From the NCBI RefSeq assembly GCF_001038505.1, contig NZ_LDPY01000003.1, positions 1 to 64,000 on the forward strand: a stretch of 64,000 nucleotides of DNA. The letters run 5' to 3'. A program made the position numbers and the translations under genes. The notes beneath the pieces were generated by a model that was given only the letters and a program-made list of their open reading frames with translations, did not search any database and was not told where the DNA came from. Positions 8,963 to 17,058 of this stretch are shown here, in pieces (the stretch's first letter is position 1; every line of letters begins with the position of its first letter). The DNA is from Puniceibacterium sp. IMCC21224 (GTDB lineage: Bacteria; Pseudomonadota; Alphaproteobacteria; Rhodobacterales; Rhodobacteraceae).

Positions 8963-9598
8963 ATGAAGATCACCATTCTTGGAGCGACCGGTAGTGCCGG
9001 TCGCCGGATTGTCACCGAAGCCCTGTCGCGAGGTCACGAGGTGACCGCTGTGGCACGCAAAGGCTCAGATGACATGCCGGACAAAGTCACCTTCAACATC
9101 GGTGATGCCGGAATTTCCGAAAATGTCGCTCAATTGGCCAAGGGTCAGGACGTCGTCATCAGCGCAGTTCGGCCCTCTCCGGGCCAAGAATCCACCGTCG
9201 CCGAGACAACCAAAGCTCTTCTGCGCGGCATGGGCAAAAGCGGGACCAGATTACTGGTTCTGGGCGGTGCTGCCAATCTCGTTGTGCCGGGCAGCGACGG
9301 AAAGACAGTGATCGAGAATGCGAATTATCTGCCGCCGGAATTTCGCCATATCGGTCAGGCCAGTCTCGACCAGTTGGAGGTTTGCCGCACTGAGACGGAG
9401 GTGGATTGGGCATACCTCAGCCCCTCAGCGTCGTTCAATCCGGGAAAACGCACCGGTCGCTATCGGACGGGCCAAAACGAGTTGCTGGTCGATTCCAACG
9501 GGAAATCGGAACTGTCGATGGAGGATGCCGCTGTGGCACTGCTGGACGAAGCGGAAAACCCGAAACACCACCGAGCGCAGTTCACCATTGGATACTGA
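8963..9598 (+). CDS. NmrA/atypical SDR-type NAD(P)-binding protein
   Basis: This 211-residue protein starts with MKITILGATGSAGRRIV, the GxxGxxG dinucleotide motif of atypical SDRs, then has SRGHEVTAVARK and DVVISAVRPSPGQE. It lacks the YxxxK pair of classical SDRs and matches the short 'NAD(P)-dependent oxidoreductase, NAD(P)H-binding' family, often quinone or NADP sensors and reductases. It is co-transcribed with the EamA transporter. Confidence 0.8.
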   Translation: MKITILGATGSAGRRIVTEALSRGHEVTAVARKGSDDMPDKVTFNIGDAGISENVAQLAKGQDVVISAVRPSPGQESTVAETTKALLRGMGKSGTRLLVLGGAANLVVPGSDGKTVIENANYLPPEFRHIGQASLDQLEVCRTETEVDWAYLSPSASFNPGKRTGRYRTGQNELLVDSNGKSELSMEDAAVALLDEAENPKHHRAQFTIGY

Positions 9599-9605
9599 CG
9601 CACCG

Positions 9606-9806
9606 TCATAGCTTGTTATTCGGTTTTAGGGGTTCCAGCGCCCGATAGGCTGTGAGGCAGGACACGCCGAGATTGCGGGCGATCCGGGTCTTGGAAATGC
9701 CCTGCGTTACCAGCCTGCGGATTTCTCCGTCGCCCACTCGCTTACGTCGTCCCTTGTAGGCTTGCGCCACGTCGTGCGTCCGTCGGCTCATGCCGTCCGG
9801 CACCAA
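9606..9806 (-). pseudogene. C-terminal fragment of a serine recombinase
   Basis: The last 60 residues of this frame (YKGRRKRVGDGEIRRLVTQG, then ISKTRIARNLGVSCLTAYRAL) match the DNA-binding HTH tail of Tn3-type resolvases. The catalytic domain is absent, so only a relic remains. The upstream sequence (9807-9938) is not recognisable. Confidence 0.65.
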
Positions 9807-9938
9807 TCAAGCCATCGACATCCCCGGTAGCGGGCGCAGCGGCCAGGCCGGTTCCGGTTTTATGCCTGAAGCTCCCGTTCCATCATCTGCCGCCGGTACG
9901 AGGGTGCTTGGAAAATACAGTTCACCAGATCGTCGGGC

Positions 9939-10322
9939 TCAGCCCGCTATGCGATCAAAACGTGCCTGCGCCTGCTCTATTTCGCTCGCATGAGCGCCGA
10001 TCCAATCGGAAACGACATCTAGCTTCATAGCGATCTCACGGCCCATATCCGTAAGTGCGTAAGATACCTGGGGCGGAATGGTTTTTTCTACATGTCGGCT
10101 CACCAGACCATCGCGCATGAGTAGTTTGACAGTTTGAGACAGCATTTTCTCACTGATACCCTCAACTGTGTTGCGCAACTCGTAGAAACGCAAGGGGCTG
10201 TTTACCAGAGCGATCAGGATCAGAAATCCCCAACGGCTTGTGACGTGATTAAAGACATCACGCCATAGACAGCCCTCCGTAAGAAGGCTTTGGGTTCTGT
10301 CATCTTTAGTCACGTCCACCAT
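9939..10322 (-). CDS. HxlR-family transcriptional regulator
   Basis: This 127-residue protein is a HxlR/DUF24 winged helix: VTSRWGFLILIALVNSPLRF, ELRNTVEGISEKMLSQTVKL and VSRHVEKTIPPQVSYALT. It is divergent from an ABM-DsbA operon. Regulators of this family often sense aldehydes or quinones through cysteines. This one has a Cys near residue 18 (EGCLWRDV), the usual sensor position. Confidence 0.88.
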   Translation of the reverse strand: MVDVTKDDRTQSLLTEGCLWRDVFNHVTSRWGFLILIALVNSPLRFYELRNTVEGISEKMLSQTVKLLMRDGLVSRHVEKTIPPQVSYALTDMGREIAMKLDVVSDWIGAHASEIEQAQARFDRIAG

Positions 10323-10430
10323 GTTAGCGCCTTACCAAAAAGTGCGTTCTTGTCTGGGTCGAGGGCTTTCATATAGTTAGTTCATAACCGAACGTCATGT
10401 GCAAGTCAGTGGACGCAAAAGGAGTGTGAA

Positions 10431-10757
10431 ATGAAGCCATCCCCAGAATTTTATTCCATCATCGACTACTCGGCATCCAACGCCGAGGACCAAGCAAAGA
10501 TCGCGTCAGCGTTCGCAGAGATCCAGAAAGAATGGGTTGCATCTTACCCTGGATATGGCTCCGCTCGCTTCTTGGCCAGCACTGATGGATTGATCGTGCG
10601 AGCAATAGTCGAATGGGAGACCGAAGATGCCTTCCACGCCTTCGAACGCGAGTCGGATTCGAAAGGTCGCATGGCTGCGCTGGAGAGGGCCTTTCGCGAG
10701 CTTTCCACCCAAGGTTCGAGACAAACCTTTGTCCCAATCGGAGAGGTCCGACCATGA
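10431..10757 (+). CDS. Small antibiotic-biosynthesis-monooxygenase (ABM)-like protein
   Basis: This 108-residue protein has the ferredoxin-like ABM pattern: IIDYSASNAEDQAKIASAF, then SYPGYGSARFLASTDG and ALERAFREL. Such proteins degrade or oxidise quinones or act as small monooxygenases without cofactors. It has a ribosome-binding site (AAAGGAGTG) 5 nt before the ATG, and its stop overlaps the start of the DsbA-like gene (ATGA). It is probably controlled by the divergent HxlR. Confidence 0.75.
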   Translation: MKPSPEFYSIIDYSASNAEDQAKIASAFAEIQKEWVASYPGYGSARFLASTDGLIVRAIVEWETEDAFHAFERESDSKGRMAALERAFRELSTQGSRQTFVPIGEVRP

Positions 10758-11380
10758 GCATTGAAGTCTATTCCGACTTTGTTTGTCCTTGGTGCTACAT
10801 CGGCCACCGAAAGCTGAAAAACGCGCTCGCAGACCTTTCACCCGATGCCCGCCCGAAGATCACTTGGCGCGCCTATCAACTTGATAGCAATGCGAGCAAT
10901 GTCCCCGATCAGACCGCTGCCAAAGCCATGCTCGGATGGTACTCAAGCGTAGAAGAGGCAGAGGCGCGGATCGCGCAAATTATTTCAACGGGCAAGGATG
11001 AAGGTCTCGATCTAAATCTACACCGTGCGCTTCCCGTCAACACATTTGATGCGCATCGTCTCATCCATTTTGCTCAAGGAACCTTGCAAGCGGAAATGTT
11101 GCGCGAACGCCTCTTCCGAGCATATCACTCAGAAGGACTAAACATTGCTGATCTGGATGTCCTAGCTGGTATTGCTTTGGAGGCGGGTATTGAACAAGCA
11201 GAAGCACGTAGATTTCAGCAATCCGACAGGTTCGGTGATGCTGTTCGGGAGGACCTAAGCCGAGGTTCTCAGCAAGGCATTCGCGGGGTGCCAAGCCTAG
11301 TGATAGATGGTGGTCAGCCTGTATCAGTTAATCAAGACGGATTGGCGTTGAGAGACTTACTAAAGCGTGCCCTACACTAA
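10754..11380 (+). CDS. DsbA-family (FrnE-like) oxidoreductase
   Basis: This 208-residue protein starts MSIEVYSDFVCPWCYIGHRK, carrying the thioredoxin-fold CPWC redox motif close to the N terminus with no signal peptide, as in cytoplasmic FrnE-type DsbA proteins. The C terminus has the cis-Pro loop RGVPSLVID and the long helical insert between. The ATG at 10754 overlaps the ABM stop, so the two are translationally coupled. The frame extends upstream only through the ABM gene. FrnE-type proteins act on disulfides or serve as isomerases in polyketide pathways; the role here is unknown. Confidence 0.85.
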   Translation: MSIEVYSDFVCPWCYIGHRKLKNALADLSPDARPKITWRAYQLDSNASNVPDQTAAKAMLGWYSSVEEAEARIAQIISTGKDEGLDLNLHRALPVNTFDAHRLIHFAQGTLQAEMLRERLFRAYHSEGLNIADLDVLAGIALEAGIEQAEARRFQQSDRFGDAVREDLSRGSQQGIRGVPSLVIDGGQPVSVNQDGLALRDLLKRALH

Positions 11381-11427
11381 CCTCTTCGGCCGGACCTGCG
11401 CGCGCCTTTTGTGCAGGTCCGAGCGGG

Positions 11428-11559
11428 GTCGGAAATGCTTGGCATTTGGGTCGGAATTGCTTGGCACGGCTCACTGATTAGATACTGAAAATTGGGTGCC
11501 AAGAGTCGGAGATGCGTGGCATTTGACACCCGTTGTGTCAGATGCCAAGCAAAACCGAC
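11428..11559. repeat. Array of 17-bp repeats, probable IS end repeats
   Basis: Three direct copies of a GTCGGAAATGCTTGGCA-like unit lie at 11428-11444, 11450-11466 and 11505-11521, and an inverted copy lies at 11543-11559, just before the IS3 element. A related 19-bp stretch is at 199-217. Multiple short terminal repeats of this kind mark IS21-family ends, so this may be the edge of a lost element. No transposase of that type is attached. Confidence 0.6.
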
Positions 11560-11564
11560 TTTTG

Positions 11565-13173
11565 GGGGGTGCGGACAAAAACTTGGACTGTTTTCACGGC
11601 ATAAGGCCGAGGCTTTTTCGGTATTCGATTGGGCTTCTGCCGCCAAGGGACATCTTGATGCGTGTTTCGTTATACCAGCGGATGTAGGCGTCAACCTCGT
11701 CAATAAACTGAGCCGCGGTGAAGGCCCGCCAATCCCGAGGATAGAAGAACTCCGTCTTCAGGCGTCCAAAGAAGCCTTCACATGCGGCATTGTCTTGCGA
11801 GCTCGCCTTTCGTGACATCGACCGAACGAGCTTTGCCGCGTCTATACGTTCCAGCCAGCCAGGCCAGCGATAGTGGCCTCCGCGATCGCTGTGAACTACG
11901 GGCCGCGCTTCGCTGTCAGCGATGGTCTCAACCGCTGCATCAAGCATGGTGTTCACGAGATCGGCGTCCGGTCTGGTCCCAATGGTCCAACTTATGACGA
12001 GGCCGTCGAAGCAATCGATGATCGGGGAAAGATAGACTTTTCCCGATCGGAGGTGGAACTCAGTAATATCAGTTAGCCATTTCTCGTTGGGCGCGGAAGC
12101 CTGGAAGTCACGCTTGATTATGTTCTCGGGCGCAGGGCTGATCTCGCCCAGATATGAGCTGTAGCGCCGCCGCTTGGGCTTTGGGACGACCAAGGCTTCT
12201 TGTTTCATCAGGCGCCGCACCACTTTCTCGGAGATCGAGATAGAGTGCCGCATCATACAGGCTCTGAGGCGTCGGTAGCCATAGCAACGATGGTTGCTTT
12301 CGAAAGCCTCCTTCATGGCGTGGCGCACGGGAAGATACTTATCGTCCAGTGCGATACGAGCGCGGTGGTAAAAGTAAGAACTCCGCGCGAGACCCAGCCG
12401 GGCCAACAGCGCCGACGCCTTATACCGATTTTTTAGGGCGACGATCAGCTTGGTTTTTTCCCGATTTCTCAGCCCCTGCAGATCGCCGCCAAGATCCTTT
12501 TTTATCAGTTCACTCGCAGTCTTGAGCAGGTCATGCTCAATCTGAAGTTCGCGGATGTCGCGCTGCAGGGCTTCACGCAGAAGTTCCAATTCTTCGATCT
12601 CTGGATCTAAGGAAGCACTTTTCTTGCGTTTCATTGTGGCAGGAGCCTCCGAGCCAAGGAACTGGTTTTTCCAAGCATACAGCGTCGGCCTGCTAACTCC
12701 GACCTTTTCTGCCAAAGCCTGCGCACTTTCTTGACGACTATAAAGTCCAACCACAGCGGCTTTCTTCACGGCGTCAGAGTGATTTCCTGCTCCATATGCC
12801 CCGGTGGAAACTGTCCCGGTCTCAGGAAAGGCCTCGCGCACCCAAGCCGTCAGCGTGGCCCGGCCAGGATAGCCTAAGGCACGCAGCGTCCATGAAATAC
12901 AGCGCCCCTGGCCGGCATAATGCTCCAACGCCACCCGCTTCTGTGCATCTGAGAATTTAGGCGGGCGCGACACAGAACGTATCCGCAAATCCTGCCGACG
13001 TTCATATTCTCGATGCCAGCCTTTCAAGGCATTCTTCGTCGGATACCCCAACTCACGGATGGTGGCCCGCACGCGCTTGCCGAGCTTGATATAAAGCTCA
13101 ACCGCGCGCATTCGATCTTCGTAGCTATACATGAACTATCTCCAAGATAGTCCAACTTTTCGTCCGCACCCCC
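11565..13173 (-). mobile_element. IS3-family insertion sequence with imperfect inverted repeats
   Basis: The ends GGGGGTGCGGACAAAAACTT (11565-) and, on the other strand at 13173-, GGGGGTGCGGACGAAAAGTT match at 18 of 20 positions. The trinucleotide TTG flanks both ends (11562-11564 and 13174-13176), as expected of a 3-bp IS3 target duplication. The element is about 1.6 kb and looks complete. It landed inside remnants of older elements. Confidence 0.9.
11594..13132 (-). CDS. IS3-family transposase, single-ORF type
   Basis: This 512-residue transposase is encoded in one frame, unlike the usual two-ORF IS3 arrangement. The N terminus carries helix-turn-helix domains (about residues 1-150). Further in are a leucine-rich stretch (ELELLREALQRDIRELQIEHD, about 182-202), an HTH_21 region (HRCYGYRRLRACMMRH) and the DDE catalytic core: first D in WLTDITEF, second in VHSDRGGHYR, E in NAACEGFFGRLKTEFF. 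Inverted repeats bracket the gene. GGAG precedes the ATG by 6 nt. It is intact and probably active. Confidence 0.93.
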   Translation of the reverse strand: MYSYEDRMRAVELYIKLGKRVRATIRELGYPTKNALKGWHREYERRQDLRIRSVSRPPKFSDAQKRVALEHYAGQGRCISWTLRALGYPGRATLTAWVREAFPETGTVSTGAYGAGNHSDAVKKAAVVGLYSRQESAQALAEKVGVSRPTLYAWKNQFLGSEAPATMKRKKSASLDPEIEELELLREALQRDIRELQIEHDLLKTASELIKKDLGGDLQGLRNREKTKLIVALKNRYKASALLARLGLARSSYFYHRARIALDDKYLPVRHAMKEAFESNHRCYGYRRLRACMMRHSISISEKVVRRLMKQEALVVPKPKRRRYSSYLGEISPAPENIIKRDFQASAPNEKWLTDITEFHLRSGKVYLSPIIDCFDGLVISWTIGTRPDADLVNTMLDAAVETIADSEARPVVHSDRGGHYRWPGWLERIDAAKLVRSMSRKASSQDNAACEGFFGRLKTEFFYPRDWRAFTAAQFIDEVDAYIRWYNETRIKMSLGGRSPIEYRKSLGLMP

Positions 13174-13176
13174 TTG

Positions 13177-13202
13177 GGGTCAAAATTGCATGCTTGTTCA
13201 CA
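13177..13202. repeat. IS21-type end-repeat remnant
   Basis: The sequence beginning GGGGTCAAAATTGCATGC matches, in inverted orientation and with one mismatch over about 26 bp, the stretch 33861-33886 that borders an istA fragment. It is probably a relic of the same IS21-family element. The IS3 element inserted immediately beside it. Confidence 0.6.
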
Positions 13203-13221
13203 TATCTGTCGGAGCCGACGG

Positions 13222-13443
13222 CTACCTTGCGAGTGACCGCACGAGCGCCACCAAGGGCGCGAAGTCGTGCTGATCGGCGGCTCTGAGTGCTGCGATGTAG
13301 GCTGACCGGTGTGCACTTTCGGCGTTCAGCGTTCCACCACCAGACCAGTCGAGGAAGATGTCCGGATTGATCTTCGCCAAGTAGGCGTCCGCCATGATCC
13401 GCGCCCAACGTCCATTGCCGTTGGCGAAGGGATGGATCCACAC
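13222..13443 (-). pseudogene. C-terminal fragment of a Fic-domain protein
   Basis: The frame begins MWIHPFANGNGRWARIMAD, which is the Fic catalytic motif HPFxxGNGRxxR, followed by about 55 residues of C-terminal helix (KINPDIFLDWSGGGTL and HRSAYIAALRAADQHDF), then a stop. An in-frame TGA lies a few codons upstream, and the N-terminal two thirds of the enzyme (AMPylation-type transferase) is missing. It resembles 'mobile mystery protein B'-type Fic proteins. Confidence 0.8.
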
Positions 13444-13460
13444 ATGGCAATACCCCTAGA

Positions 13461-14459
13461 TCATATGGAAGCAATTGGCGTATTCTGACCCGCTGCAAGC
13501 CACCATTGCCCGCGTCTTCGGACAAGAACATAGAGTGCCATCTCGGAAAACACTCCGGCGGCCGCCGGTTCGAGAGCTACTCCGCTCGCGTCGATCGCCG
13601 CACGCCGCACATGGGCTACCACCACATCAACGGCGACTTTGCGCGCCGCGACGATCTCGTAGCGTGACGGCCCGGCGACGTTGGCCGACAGGAGCTGCCC
13701 ATGGATTGCGTGTAATTCTTCGTATCCGAGCAGCGTGCCTCCGTTTGGATTGCCCCACATCACATCCAGCGCGAAGTGCCGGTTATAAATATCGGCGTTC
13801 CCTTGGTCGATGCCATCCTGTAGCTCCGCAATGATGCTTTCTGTTGCAGCTTGCGCGCTATCGAGATCACTGCAGCCAAGTCGGGGCCGGTCCTGATTGT
13901 CGTCAGACGAAACGCGCAGGGGGGCAAGCGCCCCGCACCATGCGATCAACTTGTCTAGCATGGCGTCGAGTGCAGCGGCTTTGCGTTCGTTCGCAGACAC
14001 AACACCATCCGAAAAATCGCTCAGCGATAGACCAACGGATGGGCCGACATGTGCGATACCAAGTTCGCTCAGGATTCCGCGCAGATGCTCCACCGCCCGA
14101 ACGCCATTATCGACACCGTAACTGACGAATGCGGCAGCCTTGTCATGCCACTCGACATACAGATGATCGAGCGCGTTCTTGAGCGGGGCGGGAATTGAGT
14201 GGTTGTACTCCGGCACAACGAAGATGAACCCGTCATATCCTGCAACGGTCTCCGACCAGGCGCGCGTTCTTTCCTGTTCATAGGGCGGGCCGAAAACCGC
14301 GGGTTTCGGTTCGGAAAGGAGCGGCAGGTCGATTTCAGCGAGATCAACCAACTCAAAGTGGGCATCGGGGCGCGATACGTTCTCCAATACCCATTCTCCG
14401 ACATGCCGCCCCTTTCGAGTTGGTCGGGTCGAGCTGACCACGATCGCTATCTTCATCAT
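13461..14459 (-). CDS. NADPH-dependent FMN reductase fused to a SnoaL/DUF4440-like domain
   Basis: This protein is about 332 residues. Residues 1-180 are a flavodoxin-like FMN reductase: KIAIVVSSTRPTRKGRHVGEWV, FVVPEYNHSIPAPLKNALD and AFVSYGVDNGVRAVEHLR. Residues 205-332 form an NTF2/SnoaL-like domain: ATESIIAELQDGIDQGNAD, then YNRHFALDVMWGNPNGGTL. I prefer the ATG at 14459, just after GGAGA, over the ATG 12 nt upstream. Stand-alone FMN reductases end near residue 185, so this is a genuine fusion. It is divergent from a MarR gene that may control it. Confidence 0.85.
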   Translation of the reverse strand: MMKIAIVVSSTRPTRKGRHVGEWVLENVSRPDAHFELVDLAEIDLPLLSEPKPAVFGPPYEQERTRAWSETVAGYDGFIFVVPEYNHSIPAPLKNALDHLYVEWHDKAAAFVSYGVDNGVRAVEHLRGILSELGIAHVGPSVGLSLSDFSDGVVSANERKAAALDAMLDKLIAWCGALAPLRVSSDDNQDRPRLGCSDLDSAQAATESIIAELQDGIDQGNADIYNRHFALDVMWGNPNGGTLLGYEELHAIHGQLLSANVAGPSRYEIVAARKVAVDVVVAHVRRAAIDASGVALEPAAAGVFSEMALYVLVRRRGQWWLAAGQNTPIASI

Positions 14460-14489
14460 CAAATTCTCCAATTCATTGGGTTGCCAACG

Positions 14490-14503
14490 ATTGGTATTCC
14501 AAT
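14490..14503. promoter_or_regulatory. Candidate MarR operator
   Basis: The palindrome ATTGGTATTCCAAT (5-bp arms, 4-bp centre) lies in the short gap between the divergent FMN-reductase and MarR genes. MarR proteins commonly bind such sites to repress both genes. The site was found by eye. Confidence 0.55.
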
Positions 14504-14515
14504 TAATATCTCTCT

Positions 14516-14983
14516 ATGAAATTGTCAATGCACGGTGCCGCGCCGACGCGGCGTTTATGGAGCCGACCCACATGGTTGCTCAACCATCTTGCCGGAAGCG
14601 GGCGGCGCGTTCTGGGAAACCAGGTCGGGCCTGCCTTCGAACGCAACAAATATGGTATCCTCGCTGCACTCGCTGACGGGGGGGCTGCCAGCCAGAGCGT
14701 TCTCTCATCGCGCACCGGGCAGGACCGGGGAGACCTCGTAGCCATGCTCGACAAACTCGAAGCCGAGGGCCTTGTTGCTCGACAACCCGATCCATCCGAC
14801 CGACGCAACAAGCGCGTCGAGATGACGGAACAGGGCCGTTCCGAGTTGAAACGGCTCGACAAGCTCGTGGCCGAGGCGCAGGACATTTTACTCGCGCCCT
14901 TAACACAAGATGAGAGGGCAGAATTCTTGAGGTTGATGAAGTCTCTGCTTATTCATCACGAGAATTATCAAGAGCCAGATTGA
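14516..14983 (+). CDS. MarR-family transcriptional regulator
   Basis: This 155-residue protein has the MarR winged helix (about residues 40-115: NKYGILAALADGGAASQSVL, then GDLVAMLDKLEAEGLVAR and QPDPSDRRNKRVEMTEQG) and a helical dimerisation end. It is divergent from the FMN reductase fusion and probably represses it. The AT-rich start region has no strong ribosome-binding site, and a later ATG could serve. Confidence 0.85.
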   Translation: MKLSMHGAAPTRRLWSRPTWLLNHLAGSGRRVLGNQVGPAFERNKYGILAALADGGAASQSVLSSRTGQDRGDLVAMLDKLEAEGLVARQPDPSDRRNKRVEMTEQGRSELKRLDKLVAEAQDILLAPLTQDERAEFLRLMKSLLIHHENYQEPD

Positions 14984-15252
14984 ATGAAAGCCAGCATGAA
15001 GCAGCCATCCATATGCGACTCAGCACACGTCAGATTGGGCTCGTTCCCGACTTTCGCTGTCCAAGCTGCGAACAGCTGCTACCGGACAAAAAAATTCGGT
15101 CAGAATATGTAGGACAAATACGGTCCGTCCTATGTACCCGGAGTAGAAACGCTTGGGTTCAGGTCTGCTGCGTGTCGCAGTTGACCGATGTGAGGCCATG
15201 TCCTGTTAATGTGTTCAGCCAGCGCCAGCGGGTGCTTGTTCCTTGGCACGCG

Positions 15253-15774
15253 ATTTCAGTCGCTCGTCGGCCGCCCAGAAGCCGAGACAGAATTTTTCCA
15301 TGCTCAAGATACAAAGAAACAGACCGAGTAAAGCCATCGCGTCAAGATCGCAGTTGGGTCGTTTCACACTCATGACCGAACCAACTTGTAATCAGGGAAA
15401 ACAGAGTTGATACGGCTTCCCGCTTTTCGATTTCGTTTCGCAGCATCACGCCAGAAAGGGCTTCTGCCGCGCCCACAATAGCCGTACAACGAATTGTAAG
15501 CACATCCATAGGAGCTTCGATGTAGGGGCGAAAGGCTTGTGCATACGCGTCGACATAGCGGCGCAGCAGATTGCTAGCAAAATGTTCCATGTCCTCGTCC
15601 CCCTGAAGCGCAGCGACGATGGCGAATGCTTCCGGCCCTACTGTCGCGTAACACCGCATCGCTGCCGGTCAGCCGGATCGAAAACCTCTGGACTTAACTA
15701 CATGGTCAGAAGCGGTTGGTTTGGTCAGGGGGAGAAAGGCTTGAGTTCTGGCTGGAGGGGCCGACGCAAGGAGC
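15253..15774. repeat. Rearranged copy of blocks A and B
   Basis: 15253-15659 copies 2353-2759, and 15654-15774 copies 5359-5479. The two source blocks are 2.6 kb apart but here are joined at CCGCAT, present at both source edges. This is a duplication followed by, or accompanied by, a deletion between short direct repeats. Confidence 0.93.
15342..15659 (-). pseudogene. 5'-truncated duplicate of the tetR gene
   Basis: The frame encodes the C-terminal 105 residues of the TetR protein at 2442-3056 almost unchanged, for example MRCYATVGPEAFAIVAALQG. The DNA-binding domain is missing because the copy is cut at the CCGCAT junction at 15654-15659. It cannot bind DNA, and any product would at most form mixed dimers. 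Confidence 0.92.
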
Positions 15775-15800
15775 GCACAGCGGACGGCCATCGATGGTCA

Positions 15801-15840
15801 ATTAATCGCGCCCCAGCTTATAAGCTGGGGCGCGATTAAT
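15801..15840. terminator. Perfect 40-bp palindrome just past the GST gene
   Basis: Two 20-bp arms (ATTAATCGCGCCCCAGCTTA and its exact complement) meet with no spacer, 2 bp beyond the GST stop codon on the minus strand. The GC-rich core with AT-rich base could act as a transcription terminator from either side. The absence of any loop and the perfect symmetry are unusual. A recombination or protein-binding site is an alternative. Confidence 0.6.
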
Positions 15841-15842
15841 CG

Positions 15843-16547
15843 TTATACGCCGTACTGCTCGATGACATCTGCAAGTGCGACATGGCCTTGACAGCACCCG
15901 TTGCCAGTAAGCTGTTCACCATTCTCAAGCCCTGTCGCAAACACAACAGCAGGGTCTGCCTCAAGAACTTGACGGATGGCTGAGATTTTCGGCCAGCGCG
16001 CGACTTCTGCGACCTGATGAAATTCCAGCCAGCGTGCTACACCGACAAGAATACCATCTGCCAGTGTCGGCCGGTCCCCCATCAGGTAGGGCCCGCTCTC
16101 AATCAGCCCTTCCAGTTTGTCGTGACGGTCAAGTACGCCTTCAATGCCCAGCTTTTGCCAGGCGGCCTGAACAGCAGGCTCGGGGACGTCCATCTCCATT
16201 GCGGCCCAAAGGGGGCCGAAGGCTCCGGTGAAGCCTGTATTGACGAAGGCCATCAGCTGATGCATGCGATCAGCGTCACGCGAGAGCGGATCAAAACTGA
16301 TGCGCCGCTCAGCATCCCTTGCTTCCAGCCAAGCGGCGATGGCCATTGTTTCAGTCACGATCTGGCCCTTATCCGCGATCAAGGCAGGGGTTTCGATGCG
16401 TGGGTTTAGCTTTGCATAGGCCGGATCGCGCATTTCTCCGAACATATCGACACGGCAAAGCCGGTAGGGCTTACCAAGCCATTCCAGTGCTGCGACCAGC
16501 CCCATGGAGCTTCCCGACGGGAAGCCATATACTAAGATCGGCGTCAT
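15843..16547 (-). CDS. Glutathione S-transferase family protein
   Basis: This 234-residue protein has an N-terminal thioredoxin-like GST domain (residues 1-80: PILVYGFPSGSSMGLVAALE, LNPRIETPALIADKGQIVTE with the cis-Pro and the glutathione-binding ETMAI) and a helical C domain (about 90-210, including GPYLMGDRPTLADGILVGVA). It probably conjugates or reduces electrophiles with glutathione. It is divergent from a HxlR gene and is followed by a strong palindrome. Confidence 0.85.
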   Translation of the reverse strand: MTPILVYGFPSGSSMGLVAALEWLGKPYRLCRVDMFGEMRDPAYAKLNPRIETPALIADKGQIVTETMAIAAWLEARDAERRISFDPLSRDADRMHQLMAFVNTGFTGAFGPLWAAMEMDVPEPAVQAAWQKLGIEGVLDRHDKLEGLIESGPYLMGDRPTLADGILVGVARWLEFHQVAEVARWPKISAIRQVLEADPAVVFATGLENGEQLTGNGCCQGHVALADVIEQYGV

Positions 16548-16577
16548 TGTTTATTGTCTCCAAGGTTACATAGGATG

Positions 16578-16591
16578 ACGCTGCGCAGCGT
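16578..16591. promoter_or_regulatory. Candidate HxlR operator
   Basis: A perfect 14-bp palindrome, ACGCTGCGCAGCGT, lies between the divergent gst and hxlR genes. Its position suits an operator. It was recognised by symmetry only. Confidence 0.4.
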
Positions 16592-16657
16592 ATTCCGAAC
16601 CTGAAGTGTCTGTCGGATCAAGTAAATTACGAACCTTTTTGTTACCATGAGGCGTTT

Positions 16658-17014
16658 ATGAAAGAGCTTATTTCACGCTGTCCGATAGAAGAGGTGATGC
16701 AGGTCCTCAGTGGCCGCTGGCCGACGCTCTTGGTTTACTATCTTCAGGATGGGACAAAGCGGTTCAGTGATCTGCGTCGGGATAACCCGACGATCTCGCA
16801 CAAGATGCTGACCCTTGAACTGCGCAAGCTTGAAGATGCCGGTGTGGTGCAGCGCACCCAATTTCCCGGCTACCCCCTTCGGGTTGAGTATGACTTGACG
16901 GAGGCTGGGCAAAAACTCGTCCCGTTGCTTGATGGCTTGGGGGAATGGTGGCTGCAGAATGATGAGCAAACAGGGGTCAACGTGACCGATGGCACTTCGC
17001 TAGGTGCTGAGTAG
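16658..17014 (+). CDS. HxlR-family transcriptional regulator
   Basis: This 118-residue protein is a HxlR winged helix: RCPIEEVMQVLSGRWPTLLV with the sensor-type Cys near the N terminus, then RFSDLRRDNPTISHKMLTLE and the wing VQRTQFPGYPLRVEYDLTEA. It is divergent from the GST gene, which it probably controls in response to electrophiles. The IS5 element begins about 45 bp after its stop. Confidence 0.88.
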   Translation: MKELISRCPIEEVMQVLSGRWPTLLVYYLQDGTKRFSDLRRDNPTISHKMLTLELRKLEDAGVVQRTQFPGYPLRVEYDLTEAGQKLVPLLDGLGEWWLQNDEQTGVNVTDGTSLGAE

Positions 17015-17058
17015 AGTACTTCGCGTCATAGAAGCGAATGCGCGTCCGATCCGTCTTA

